Translations under genes and position numbers: made by a program
Source of the DNA: JAXLQL01 sp046331625
Lineage (GTDB): Bacteria; Acidobacteriota; Terriglobia; Bryobacterales; Bryobacteraceae
Assembly: GCA_046331625.1 (NCBI GenBank)
Contig: JAXLQL010000018.1
Location: forward strand, 62,001 to 126,000
Direction of reading: 5' to 3'
Length of the DNA stretch: 64,000 nucleotides
Notes under the pieces: generated by a model
Databases searched by the model: none
What the model was told of the DNA's origin: nothing
The model's input: the letters and a program-made list of their open reading frames with translations, nothing else
Shown here: in pieces, positions 19,518-28,439 of the stretch
Numbering within the stretch: position 1 is the first letter of the stretch
How the letters are laid out: each line of letters begins with the position of its first letter

Positions 19518-20456
19518 ATGGCTACCGCGATATCCACTGCCCGGCCGATGCCACGGCGCAACCCCGATGCCGCCCATCGGATTCGCGTCACCGTGACGTC
19601 GTTGCTCGCGGCCGCGCTGATACTCTGGCTCACCATCTACGGCGCGGGCTACTACAGCCTTGGCTTGGCCGAGCGTGCCGAGTCGCCTTTGCATCCGATC
19701 CTGCGGCCCAGCGGCGCCATCGGAGTACGGCTCGGAATGGCCGGGTTCGCACTGTTCCTGCTGCTCGCGCTGTACCCTCTACGCAAGCGCTGGCGCTGGC
19801 TCGCTTCGATAGGCAAAACGAGTCACTGGCTCGACTACCATGTCATCGCCGGCATCACCGCGCCGATCCTCATCACGTTCCATTCGTCGTTCAAGATGGG
19901 TGGGCTGGCGGGCTTGGCCTACTGGATCATGGTCGCCGTGGCCGTGAGCGGATTCATCGGACGTTACCTGTACGCCCAGATTCCCCGGACCCTGAACACT
20001 ACACAGCTCGACATGTCTGACCTCGAAACGCAAGCGCGGGACTTGGCCGCCGAACTCGATCGCCAATCCGTCTTGCCGGCTGAAGCGATGGCGCCGTTGC
20101 TCCGGGTGCCGGCGCGGGCCCAAGTTCGATCGATGTCTCTGCTTGCCTTGCTGTGGACCATGTTGCGAATGGACTTCGAACGGCCACTGCTCGTTTCGCG
20201 CCTGCGCCGGCGCACCCTCAGCGGCTGGCAAAAGCTGCTGTCTCTGGGCGGACTACTGAGCTCGGGGCAGCCGGAGCTCGAAACGGTGATCTCCTCGGTC
20301 AGGCGGTTGTCTTGGCTCGCGATGAAGATGGCCTTTCTCGATCGCGTGCGCCAGGCATTTCATCTCTGGCATGTGGTTCACCGCCCGTTCAGTATCTCGT
20401 TCGCCGTGCTCGTAGCGGTGCATATTGGCGTTGTTGTCATGATGGGTTATTATTGA
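19518..20456 (+). CDS. Cytochrome b-like (ferric-reductase/b561-type) membrane protein
   Basis: 312 residues from ATG 19518, four bases after the upstream stop, with ggag at 19501. Four or more hydrophobic helices: 'VTSLLAAALILWLTIYGAGYYSL', 'LGMAGFALFLLLALYPL', a pair around 'YHVIAGITAPILITFH', 'GLAYWIMVAVAVSGFIGRYLY', and a last one ending 'SISFAVLVAVHIGVVVMMGYY'. Two His pairs are each 14 residues apart (YH...FH in one helix; HRPF...VAVH in another), the spacing used for bis-His heme b ligation in b561 and ferric-reductase families. It probably carries two b hemes and passes electrons across the inner membrane between the cytosolic/quinone side and the periplasmic cytochromes. A cytosolic loop (about residues 170-250) is rich in Leu/Arg. 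The stop overlaps the next start (TGATG). Confidence 0.8.
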   Translation: MATAISTARPMPRRNPDAAHRIRVTVTSLLAAALILWLTIYGAGYYSLGLAERAESPLHPILRPSGAIGVRLGMAGFALFLLLALYPLRKRWRWLASIGKTSHWLDYHVIAGITAPILITFHSSFKMGGLAGLAYWIMVAVAVSGFIGRYLYAQIPRTLNTTQLDMSDLETQARDLAAELDRQSVLPAEAMAPLLRVPARAQVRSMSLLALLWTMLRMDFERPLLVSRLRRRTLSGWQKLLSLGGLLSSGQPELETVISSVRRLSWLAMKMAFLDRVRQAFHLWHVVHRPFSISFAVLVAVHIGVVVMMGYY

Positions 20457-21829
20457 TGAACGAAGAAATATTCATTTATGCGCTGATAGGCGCGGTGCTG
20501 TTACTCCCTGCCGGTTTCTATTTCCTCAGCCTGAGGAAGCGCGAGCGCCGTGCTCGTGAGTCCGCGGCGCGAGGCGAGATGTACTCGGAGGGCCCCCAGG
20601 CGCAGCATCCGTCGATCAACACGACCTTCTGCATCGGATGCCAAAGCTGCACCAGCGTCTGCCCCGAAGGCGATGTTCTGGCGATGCTCGGCGGCAAAGC
20701 CGTGATCGTCAACGGTCACAAGTGCATCGGACATAGTCTTTGCTCGGAGGCCTGTCCCGTCGGCGCGATCACCATGCTGGTGGCGAGCCCACGCATGGGA
20801 GCCGATGTGCCCTATCTCACCGAAGAACACGAGACCAGCGTTCCCAACCTCTTCATCGCCGGCGAACTCGGCGGCTTGGCCCTCATCAAGAATGCCGTCA
20901 ATCAGGGCCGCGACTGCATCGACCTCATCGCCGCGCGCCGCGCCGAGCGAGGCTCTGTGCGGGATGGGATCCATGACGTGTTGATCGTGGGAGCTGGTCC
21001 GGCGGGCATCAGTGCTTCGTTGCGCGCCATCGAACAAGGGTTGAACTACCTCACCATCGAACGCGACGAGATCGGCGGCACGGTCGCCAAATACCCGCGC
21101 CAGAAGATGGTGATGACCAGTCCGGTCGAGTTTCCGCTCTACGGGAAGTTCAAGAAGACAGAGCTCTCCAAGGAAGCGCTGCTCGAGTTCTGGAACAAGG
21201 TTCTCGAACGCGCCGACTTCAAGGTCCGCACGCACGAACGCGTGGAAAACATCCAACGAAGCGCCGACGGTGTTTTCCGCATCGTCACCGACAAGGGCGA
21301 ATACCTCTCGCAGGCGGTGGTGCTCGCGCTGGGCAAAGCCGGCACGCCCCGCAAGCTCGGCATCCCGGGCGAGGAACTGCCGAAAGTGATGTATCGCCTC
21401 ATCGAAGCCGACCACTATCGCGACAAGAAGATTCTCGTGGTGGGTGGCGGCGACAGCGCCATCGAAGCCGCGATGGGTCTCGCCAACCAGCGCGGAAACC
21501 AGGTGACTCTCTCGTACCGCAAAGAGTCATTCTCGCGCCTCAAGGAGCGCAACGCCCGGCGCATTGCCGAGTACATCCGCGACAAGAAGCTCACCGTCGC
21601 GTTCCAATCGAATCCGGTCGAGATCCGGCCGAATTCGGTGGTGCTCGAGGCCGCCGGGGAACGGCGCGAAATTGAGAATGACTTCGTGTGGGTTTTCGCC
21701 GGCGGCGTTCCACCGGCGGACTTCCTGCGCAAGATCGGCGTCGATTTCGGCGCCAAAGACATCACCATCGAAGCCGCCGCGGAAGCTCGGCACGCCGCCA
21801 CGGCCCTGCGGCAACTCGCCCAGGCCTAA
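20456..21829 (+). CDS. Membrane-anchored ferredoxin / NAD(P)H-dependent flavoprotein fusion
   Basis: 457 residues from ATG 20456, overlapping the previous stop. Domains in order: an N-terminal transmembrane anchor ('IFIYALIGAVLLLPAGFYFLSL'); a dicluster ferredoxin domain with a canonical CIGCQSCTSVCP motif and a variant CIGHSLCSEACP motif in which His stands where the second Cys is expected; then a thioredoxin-reductase-like flavoprotein with FAD motif 'GAGPAGISA' and NAD(P)H motif 'GGGDSAIEAA'. The CxxC redox disulfide of true thioredoxin reductases is absent just before the second motif, so it is an electron-transfer flavoprotein (FNR/YpdA-like). It likely feeds NAD(P)H electrons to, or takes them from, the adjacent cytochrome b. 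The apparent upstream extension of this frame overlaps the cytochrome b gene and is not coding. Confidence 0.85.
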   Translation: MNEEIFIYALIGAVLLLPAGFYFLSLRKRERRARESAARGEMYSEGPQAQHPSINTTFCIGCQSCTSVCPEGDVLAMLGGKAVIVNGHKCIGHSLCSEACPVGAITMLVASPRMGADVPYLTEEHETSVPNLFIAGELGGLALIKNAVNQGRDCIDLIAARRAERGSVRDGIHDVLIVGAGPAGISASLRAIEQGLNYLTIERDEIGGTVAKYPRQKMVMTSPVEFPLYGKFKKTELSKEALLEFWNKVLERADFKVRTHERVENIQRSADGVFRIVTDKGEYLSQAVVLALGKAGTPRKLGIPGEELPKVMYRLIEADHYRDKKILVVGGGDSAIEAAMGLANQRGNQVTLSYRKESFSRLKERNARRIAEYIRDKKLTVAFQSNPVEIRPNSVVLEAAGERREIENDFVWVFAGGVPPADFLRKIGVDFGAKDITIEAAAEARHAATALRQLAQA

Positions 21830-21865
21830 CCCAAACAGCATGGCCCAGACACCAGGAGAATTCGC

Positions 21866-22567
21866 ATGCAAATGAACACCAAGGCAATGAAGATCGCGCT
21901 CCCATTGGCAGTGGTGGCCTTTGGCGCCGCCGGAATGATCGGTTTCGGCCGCCGAAGCCATCCACCTGCGGCCACGAGCGCCGCGGCAGCCGCCAGCAGC
22001 GCCCCCACTGCAGCCGACAGGATCCACGAGAGAGCCGGCCTCGAACAGGACATCAAGAAGAATCCCGGGCATGTCCCCATCCTGCTCCGCCTGGCCGAAC
22101 TCGAACGCGAAGACGGCCATCCGGACAAGGCTGCACTACACCTGCGCGAGGTCCTCACCCAGGAACCGGGTCGTGAAGACGCGCGCCTCGAACTCGGCCG
22201 CGCACTCTATGAAGCCAACGATTTCGACGGCGCGTTGAAAGAAACCGAACGCCTCGTCAAGGATCACCCCGGCAGCGTCGACGGACTCTACAACCTGGGC
22301 GCCATGCACGCCAACGCGGGCCGCATCGACAGCGCCCGCGAAATCTGGACCCGCGCTGTTGCCGCCGGCCCCGGCACCGAAAGCGGCCGCCGCGCCAAAG
22401 ACGCCCTGGCGAAAGTCAGTGGAGCGTCCAACCCCGCCCTTCCTCCCGGTCATCCTCAGATCGGGGATGCTCCCGCCGCGAATACCCCGGCCAGTAGCGC
22501 GCCTGCCGGATCGTCCATCGATCCCAAAACCGCCGAGCTTCTCAGCGACATGATCCGCCGGAAATAG
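21866..22567 (+). CDS. TPR protein, NrfG/CcmH-like, last gene of cytochrome operon
   Basis: 233 residues with an aggag ribosome site just upstream of ATG 21866. An N-terminal membrane anchor ('IALPLAVVAFGAAGMIGF') is followed by an Ala/Ser/Pro linker and two to three TPR units (about residues 55-165; 'VPILLRLAELEREDGHPDKAALHLREVL', 'ARLELGRALYEANDFDGALKETERLV', 'VDGLYNLGAMHANAGRIDSAREIW'), then a Pro/Ala-rich tail. The layout matches NrfG and the C-terminal part of CcmI/CcmH, periplasmic TPR proteins that present apocytochrome to heme lyase. With 144 heme c sites in the operon, a dedicated maturation helper is plausible, but no other ccm gene is in the window, so this role is inference. Confidence 0.75.
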   Translation: MQMNTKAMKIALPLAVVAFGAAGMIGFGRRSHPPAATSAAAAASSAPTAADRIHERAGLEQDIKKNPGHVPILLRLAELEREDGHPDKAALHLREVLTQEPGREDARLELGRALYEANDFDGALKETERLVKDHPGSVDGLYNLGAMHANAGRIDSAREIWTRAVAAGPGTESGRRAKDALAKVSGASNPALPPGHPQIGDAPAANTPASSAPAGSSIDPKTAELLSDMIRRK

Positions 22568-22701
22568 CGCGCCGTTTTGTCTGGTGGTGAGGCTCGGTCG
22601 AGTGCGGACAGACGTTCCGTGTATCGGTGCTGCCGGGACAATCCGGAGAGGCGGAGATGGGTTGCAAGGAGCGAGCGCTGCACAGGCGCGACTTCAGTGC
22701 T

Positions 22702-23289
22702 TCACTTCCCGTTCGGCTCCGGCAATCCCAGCCCCGCCCGTATCTCCTCGAACACCCCTTCCACCGCCTGATTCCCATCCACTGTCAGCAGCATTCCCTT
22801 CTTCTGGAACAGCTCGAGCAGCGGCTGGGTCTTCTCCACGTACTCCCTCATCCGGACCTTCAACGCCTGCAAGTTGTCATCGGCGCGCTTGGTGAACCCC
22901 CCCCCTTGCCCCACGGCCACGCGCTTCAACACGCGATCCACCACAACCTGATCCGGGATGTCGACGTAAATCGCGCGATCCATGTTCCAGCGCTCGAACA
23001 GGTATTCCGCCTGCGAACGCGTGCGGGGAAAGCCGTCCAGCACGAAGCCGAAATTCCAATCGTGCACTTCGAGCCGGCTGCTCACCACTTCTTCCACGAT
23101 CTCGTCGGGCACCAGCCGCCCTTCGTTCATGATGCGCGTGACACGCGCCGCGAGCTTCGTGTGATTCTTCATGTGCCATCGGAAAATATCGCCGATCGAG
23201 ATGTGCACGAAGTCGTATCCGTTGCAGAGCAGCTCGGCCTGAGTGCCCTTGCCTGCGCCCTGCGGGCCGATGATGATGTACTTGTCCAT
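22702..23289 (-). CDS. adk: Adenylate kinase, short-LID form
   Basis: 195 residues. Walker A 'GPQGAGKGTQA' starts at residue 8, with the NMP-binding region 'ISIGDIFR', 'GFVLDGFPRTRSQAE' and a final 'GKRADDN'-like segment ('FTKRADDN'). It should catalyse ATP + AMP to 2 ADP in the cytosol. The LID, about 30 residues longer in E. coli-type enzymes, is replaced by a short Gly loop ('AVGQGGGF'), as in short adenylate or UMP/CMP kinases. No zinc-binding Cys set is present. Monocistronic, convergent with the cytochrome operon and divergent from the DUF2760/Hsp70 pair. Specificity for AMP over other NMPs cannot be confirmed. Confidence 0.88.
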   Translation of the reverse strand: MDKYIIIGPQGAGKGTQAELLCNGYDFVHISIGDIFRWHMKNHTKLAARVTRIMNEGRLVPDEIVEEVVSSRLEVHDWNFGFVLDGFPRTRSQAEYLFERWNMDRAIYVDIPDQVVVDRVLKRVAVGQGGGFTKRADDNLQALKVRMREYVEKTQPLLELFQKKGMLLTVDGNQAVEGVFEEIRAGLGLPEPNGK

Positions 23290-23299
23290 ACGCGCAAAA

Positions 23300-23325
23300 G
23301 GCGCGTGACGGCTCGGTCACGCGCC
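23300..23325. promoter_or_regulatory. Perfect 10-bp inverted repeat between divergent genes
   Basis: ggcgcgtgac - 6-nt loop - gtcacgcgcc, perfect arms, in the 77-bp gap between the starts of adk (minus) and the DUF2760 gene (plus). It has no trailing T-run in either direction, so an operator or mRNA hairpin is more likely than a terminator. Confidence 0.5.
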
Positions 23326-23366
23326 AGACTCTCGCATTGTATCCTAAAAGGTTTGGAGTTCCCTTC

Positions 23367-23924
23367 TTGTCCCGTATCTCCCTCGCGTTCAAAAGCTTTT
23401 TTTCGCTGCTTTTCGGCGGCCAACTGCCGGAAGACGTTCTCGCCGCGCTCAATCTGACGCGGCGGTTGATGACCGCTCCGGCCGCGGCAAAGCCCGAAGC
23501 CGCCAAAACAGAACCGGCCAAACCCGTTGCGCAGCCCGCCGATGGCGCCGTGCAGCTTCTCGGCCTTCTGCAGCGCGAGGCGCGGCTGGTCGACTTCCTC
23601 CTCGAAGACATCTCCTCCTATTCCGACGATCAGGTGGGTGCCGCCGTTCGCGATGTTCACAAAAACTGCCGCACCGTGCTCGATCGCCACTTGAAGCTCG
23701 CGCCCGTGGTCGACGGAGTGGAAGGCGCGGTCACCAAGGTTTCCTCGCTCGGCATCAACGCCAAAGACCAAAACCTGCTCAAGATCGTCGGTAAAGTCCC
23801 GCCCGATGGCAAAGTGGATGCGGGCGTGCTCCGTCACCGCGGCTGGCGCGTCGAGAAGGTGGACCTTCCTGGCGTCAAGCCTGGCGAACGCGTCGTGACT
23901 TCGGCGGAGCTGGAAGTCGAGTAG
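23367..23924 (+). CDS. DUF2760 family protein
   Basis: 185 residues from a TTG start at 23367, preferred because ggag lies at 23355-23358; an upstream in-frame TTG at 23337 is less well placed. The N-terminal 'RISLAFKSFFSLLFGG' is followed by an Ala/Pro/Lys-rich linker and a C-terminal domain beginning 'AVQLLGLLQREARLVDFLLEDIS' and including 'AAVRDVHKNC', which I recognise as DUF2760. This family is commonly encoded just before DnaK/YegD-like Hsp70 proteins, as here: the Hsp70 gene starts 3 bp after this stop. Function is unknown; a cofactor or targeting role for the Hsp70 is likely from linkage. No signal peptide. Confidence 0.8.
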   Translation: MSRISLAFKSFFSLLFGGQLPEDVLAALNLTRRLMTAPAAAKPEAAKTEPAKPVAQPADGAVQLLGLLQREARLVDFLLEDISSYSDDQVGAAVRDVHKNCRTVLDRHLKLAPVVDGVEGAVTKVSSLGINAKDQNLLKIVGKVPPDGKVDAGVLRHRGWRVEKVDLPGVKPGERVVTSAELEVE

Positions 23925-23927
23925 TCC

Positions 23928-26567
23928 GTGCGCTCCTACGTCGGCATCGATCTCGGCACCACGAATTCGGCGCTCGCCTACATTCGCGGATCGGAAGCGG
24001 AAGACTCTGACTTCCCGCCCATTCACGTACTGGAAATTCCGCAGCCCGTGGCCGAAGGCGTGGTTGCGCCGCGGCGCACGCTGCCTTCGTTCCTGTTCCT
24101 CGGTGAGCCGGAGCTCTGCGGCGCCTTCGCACGCGATCAGGGCGCGCTCACGCCCACCAAGCTGGTCCACTCGGCCAAGAGCTGGCTCTCGAATCCCAAC
24201 GTCGACCGCACCGCGAAGATCCTCCCGTGGGATGCTTCCGAAGGTGGACGCCTGCTCAGCCCAGTGGAAGCCTCCACGCGCTACATCGCCACCATGGCCA
24301 AGGCGTGGGAGGCGGCCAGCGGCGAGCGCATCGCCGATCACGAAGTGGTGCTCACCGTTCCCGCTTCGTTCGACGAAGAAGCTCGCGAGCTCACCGTGGA
24401 TGCGGCTCGCGCCGCCGGACTCGAGAAGCTCACACTCCTCGAAGAGCCCGCCGCCGCGTTCTATTCGTGGATTTCCAATCACCTCTCGCAATCGCGCAAA
24501 GACTTGTTCGATGGCCAGGTAGTGCTCGTCTGCGACGTCGGCGGCGGCACCAGTGACTTCACGCTCATCCGCGTCTCGCGCACCGGCGACAAGATCGACT
24601 TCACGCGCACCGCAGTCGGCCGCCACCTGCTCCTCGGCGGCGATAACCTCGACCTCACCCTCGCCTGGCTCGCTGAAGAAAAGCTGAAGACGCAACTGAG
24701 CGTTCGCCAGCGGACCGCGCTTCGCCGCCAGTGCTCGGCCGCGAAAGAGAAGATGCTCGCCGACCCCACCGTAGCGAGCGTACCCATTACCGTGCTCGGC
24801 ACGGGCCGTTCGCTCATCGGCGGCACGCTGCGCACTGAAATCCTGCGTGAAGAAGCGCTCGAACTCGCCCTGGAAGGCTTTCTCCCCTTCTGTGAACGCG
24901 ATGAACGCCCAAAACAAGAAGAGATGAGTCCGTTTGGCGAACTCGGCCTGCCCTATGAAGCCGACCCCGCCGTGACACGCCATCTCGCCGCGTTCCTCGC
25001 GGATTCCGGCGGCGCCAAGCCCGACGCCGTCTTGTTCAACGGCGGCTTCTTCATCCCCGATCTGCTGCGCACCCGCGTGGCTGACGTGATCGAGAAGTGG
25101 AACGGCAAGAAGCCGCTCATCTTCGAGAACCGCGACCTCGATCTCGCCGTCTCGGTCGGCGCCGCCTACTACAGCTACGTGCGCTCCACCGGCGCCGGGC
25201 TCATCGTGCAAGGCGGCCTGCCGCGTTCCTATTACATCGAACTCGATGCGCGCGACAAGGTTCGCACGGTGTGCATCATGCCTCGCGGCACGCAAGAGGG
25301 CGATCAGCTCGAGCTCGATCAAGAGGGACTGCAGTTGGTGGCCAACAAGCCTGTCTCGTTCCGCTTGTACAGTTCGCTCACGCGGCTGGAAGACAAGATC
25401 GGCGACCTCGTCGAGTTCGACAAATCCGATGTCGCCGAAGCGAGGCTCCATCGCCATGCACCGCTGAATGCCGTGATCCGATTCGGTAAGCCGGGACTCG
25501 AGCGCACGGTTCCCGTGAAGCTCGGCGCGCGGCTGACCGAAGTCGGCACGCTCGACCTGTGGGCCGATTCCAAGCAAAGCGATCACCGCTGGCGGCTGCA
25601 GTTCGAGTTGCGCAGATCGGCTTCCGCGCAAGCAGCGAAGCCAGCCGCGGTGGTAAGCGAAGAAGCACTCGCGCAGTCGCTCCAGTTCGTTCGCGACACC
25701 TTCCAGCACGGCGCGATGGAACCTGAAGCGCTGCCCGCCAAACTCGAACAGACGCTGGCGCTCGGGCGCAATTCGTGGCCGCTCTCGGCAATCCGCAAGA
25801 TGGCGGACGTGTTTCTCGAACTCGCCGACGGACGCCGCAAGAGTCCCGCGCTCGAAGCCCGCTGGTTGAATCTCGCCAGCCTGTGCCTCCGGCCGGGCTT
25901 CGGCTTCCCTGGCGACGAATATCGCGTGGAGCAAGCGCGCCGCATCTTCGCGAACGGCATGGCGTTTCCGAATTCGGTGGAAGCGGAGAGCCAGTGGTGG
26001 ATCTTCTGGGGCCGCGTCGCCGGCGGGCTCAACCGCAATCAGCAGGCAGACATCTACCAGCGTCTCTCGGCCACCATCCTTCCGCGCAAGGGTCACAAAG
26101 TGCGCGTGAACTCGAGCCTACTCCGCGAAATGTGGCGCTGCGCCTGTTCGCTCGAACTACTCCCCGCCGGAACGCGGACCGAACTCGGAGACTCGCTCAT
26201 GGGCCGCATCCGCTCTGGCGATTTCCGCGAGAGCGAACTTTGGTGTCTGGCGCGTCTCGGAGCACGGGATCTGTTCTACGGTCCGCTGAACCAGGTGCTG
26301 CCGCCGGCTACAGTCGCGCGATGGGTGGATGGCTTGGGCAAGGTCCCGATCGCGGCGGAAGCTTTGGCCTCGATGGCGCGCCGCACCGGGGACGCCTATC
26401 GCGATCTGCCTCCCGCATCCGTTGCGATCGCGCGCAAGGTGATCGAGCAGCACAAAGACGCCGAGCGATTGACCGCGCTGCTCGAAGGCCGCGCCGCCCG
26501 TGACACCGAGTCGCTCAGCCGCATCTTCGGCGAAGAGTTGCCGAGCGGCTTGGTCGTCGCTCTCTGA
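23928..26567 (+). CDS. Hsp70-family (DnaK/YegD-like) ATPase with long C-terminal domain
   Basis: 879 residues, GTG start. The N-terminal actin-like ATPase fold has phosphate-1 'GIDLGTTNSALAY', connect/phosphate-2 'VCDVGGGTSDFTLI' (about residue 200) and an adenosine region around 'FNGGFF'. After the substrate-binding-like beta region ('MPRGTQEGDQLELDQEGLQL') it has an extra 300-residue helical C-terminus not found in DnaK, as in the large Hsp70 proteins paired with DUF2760. It lacks the EEVD-like tail and J-protein neighbours, so it is probably a specialised rather than housekeeping chaperone. Cytosolic. Translationally coupled to the DUF2760 gene. Confidence 0.85.
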   Translation: MRSYVGIDLGTTNSALAYIRGSEAEDSDFPPIHVLEIPQPVAEGVVAPRRTLPSFLFLGEPELCGAFARDQGALTPTKLVHSAKSWLSNPNVDRTAKILPWDASEGGRLLSPVEASTRYIATMAKAWEAASGERIADHEVVLTVPASFDEEARELTVDAARAAGLEKLTLLEEPAAAFYSWISNHLSQSRKDLFDGQVVLVCDVGGGTSDFTLIRVSRTGDKIDFTRTAVGRHLLLGGDNLDLTLAWLAEEKLKTQLSVRQRTALRRQCSAAKEKMLADPTVASVPITVLGTGRSLIGGTLRTEILREEALELALEGFLPFCERDERPKQEEMSPFGELGLPYEADPAVTRHLAAFLADSGGAKPDAVLFNGGFFIPDLLRTRVADVIEKWNGKKPLIFENRDLDLAVSVGAAYYSYVRSTGAGLIVQGGLPRSYYIELDARDKVRTVCIMPRGTQEGDQLELDQEGLQLVANKPVSFRLYSSLTRLEDKIGDLVEFDKSDVAEARLHRHAPLNAVIRFGKPGLERTVPVKLGARLTEVGTLDLWADSKQSDHRWRLQFELRRSASAQAAKPAAVVSEEALAQSLQFVRDTFQHGAMEPEALPAKLEQTLALGRNSWPLSAIRKMADVFLELADGRRKSPALEARWLNLASLCLRPGFGFPGDEYRVEQARRIFANGMAFPNSVEAESQWWIFWGRVAGGLNRNQQADIYQRLSATILPRKGHKVRVNSSLLREMWRCACSLELLPAGTRTELGDSLMGRIRSGDFRESELWCLARLGARDLFYGPLNQVLPPATVARWVDGLGKVPIAAEALASMARRTGDAYRDLPPASVAIARKVIEQHKDAERLTALLEGRAARDTESLSRIFGEELPSGLVVAL

Positions 26568-26668
26568 AGAGTTGCTCGTCCGGGTGGGCAGGCTTTATCA
26601 GGCTGCCCGCGCGGAAACTGAGATCTCTGACCCAGCGGCGTAACGGAAGGATAGTAGTACAAACAGCG

Positions 26669-28027
<1,359 letters not shown>

Positions 28028-28084
28028 GGCAAGCTCCCTGAGTCTGGAATTCGGTCCTGGGGCTTATTGTACAAGTACATTCAC

Positions 28085-28392
28085 GTCTGCTTCGACACCG
28101 GTGAGACCGACGTCCCGCGCGGGCTGGAGCCGGCGCCGCCGTTTTGGGTATCGGCGGGTGTCGGATTCTGTCGAGTGCGAGATCCGCGAGGTCCTGAATT
28201 TCGTCGAACGGCCGTGATTGGAGCAAAGCGCGGCCATGAGAGAGCGCGAGGCCGAAACGGGCGTCGCGTCCGGTCAGGGATGGTGGAGCGGTGCACATCG
28301 TGTTGCCGCGCGGAGGTGCAAACAGACTCTCCCGAGAGGAACTGGGCGAGCACTTGGGTTTGTTTTGGCGAGAGGTCGAAATCCGGCTTCAT
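28085..28392 (-). pseudogene. Frameshifted helix-turn-helix protein remnant
   Basis: The minus-strand frame from ATG 28392 reads 'MKPDFDLSPKQTQVLAQFL...SARQHDVHRSTI', the N-terminal HTH of small putative DNA-binding proteins common in this phylum. Right after 'HRSTI' the expected continuation moves to another frame ('RDARFGLALSHGRALLQS' then 'DEIQDLADLALDRIR'). One small indel near 28290 therefore breaks the gene. The tail is also degenerate. Homology is from pattern memory, not a search. Confidence 0.55.
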
Positions 28393-28439
28393 CGCAATAT
28401 CGATCCCGGGATACGATTGATGCAGAAGGAGTAGAGAAA

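Noticed and set aside
23169..26096. 975-codon minus-strand frame opposite the Hsp70 gene
   Set aside because: Antisense shadow of a high-GC gene; the plus frame carries all Hsp70 ATPase motifs.
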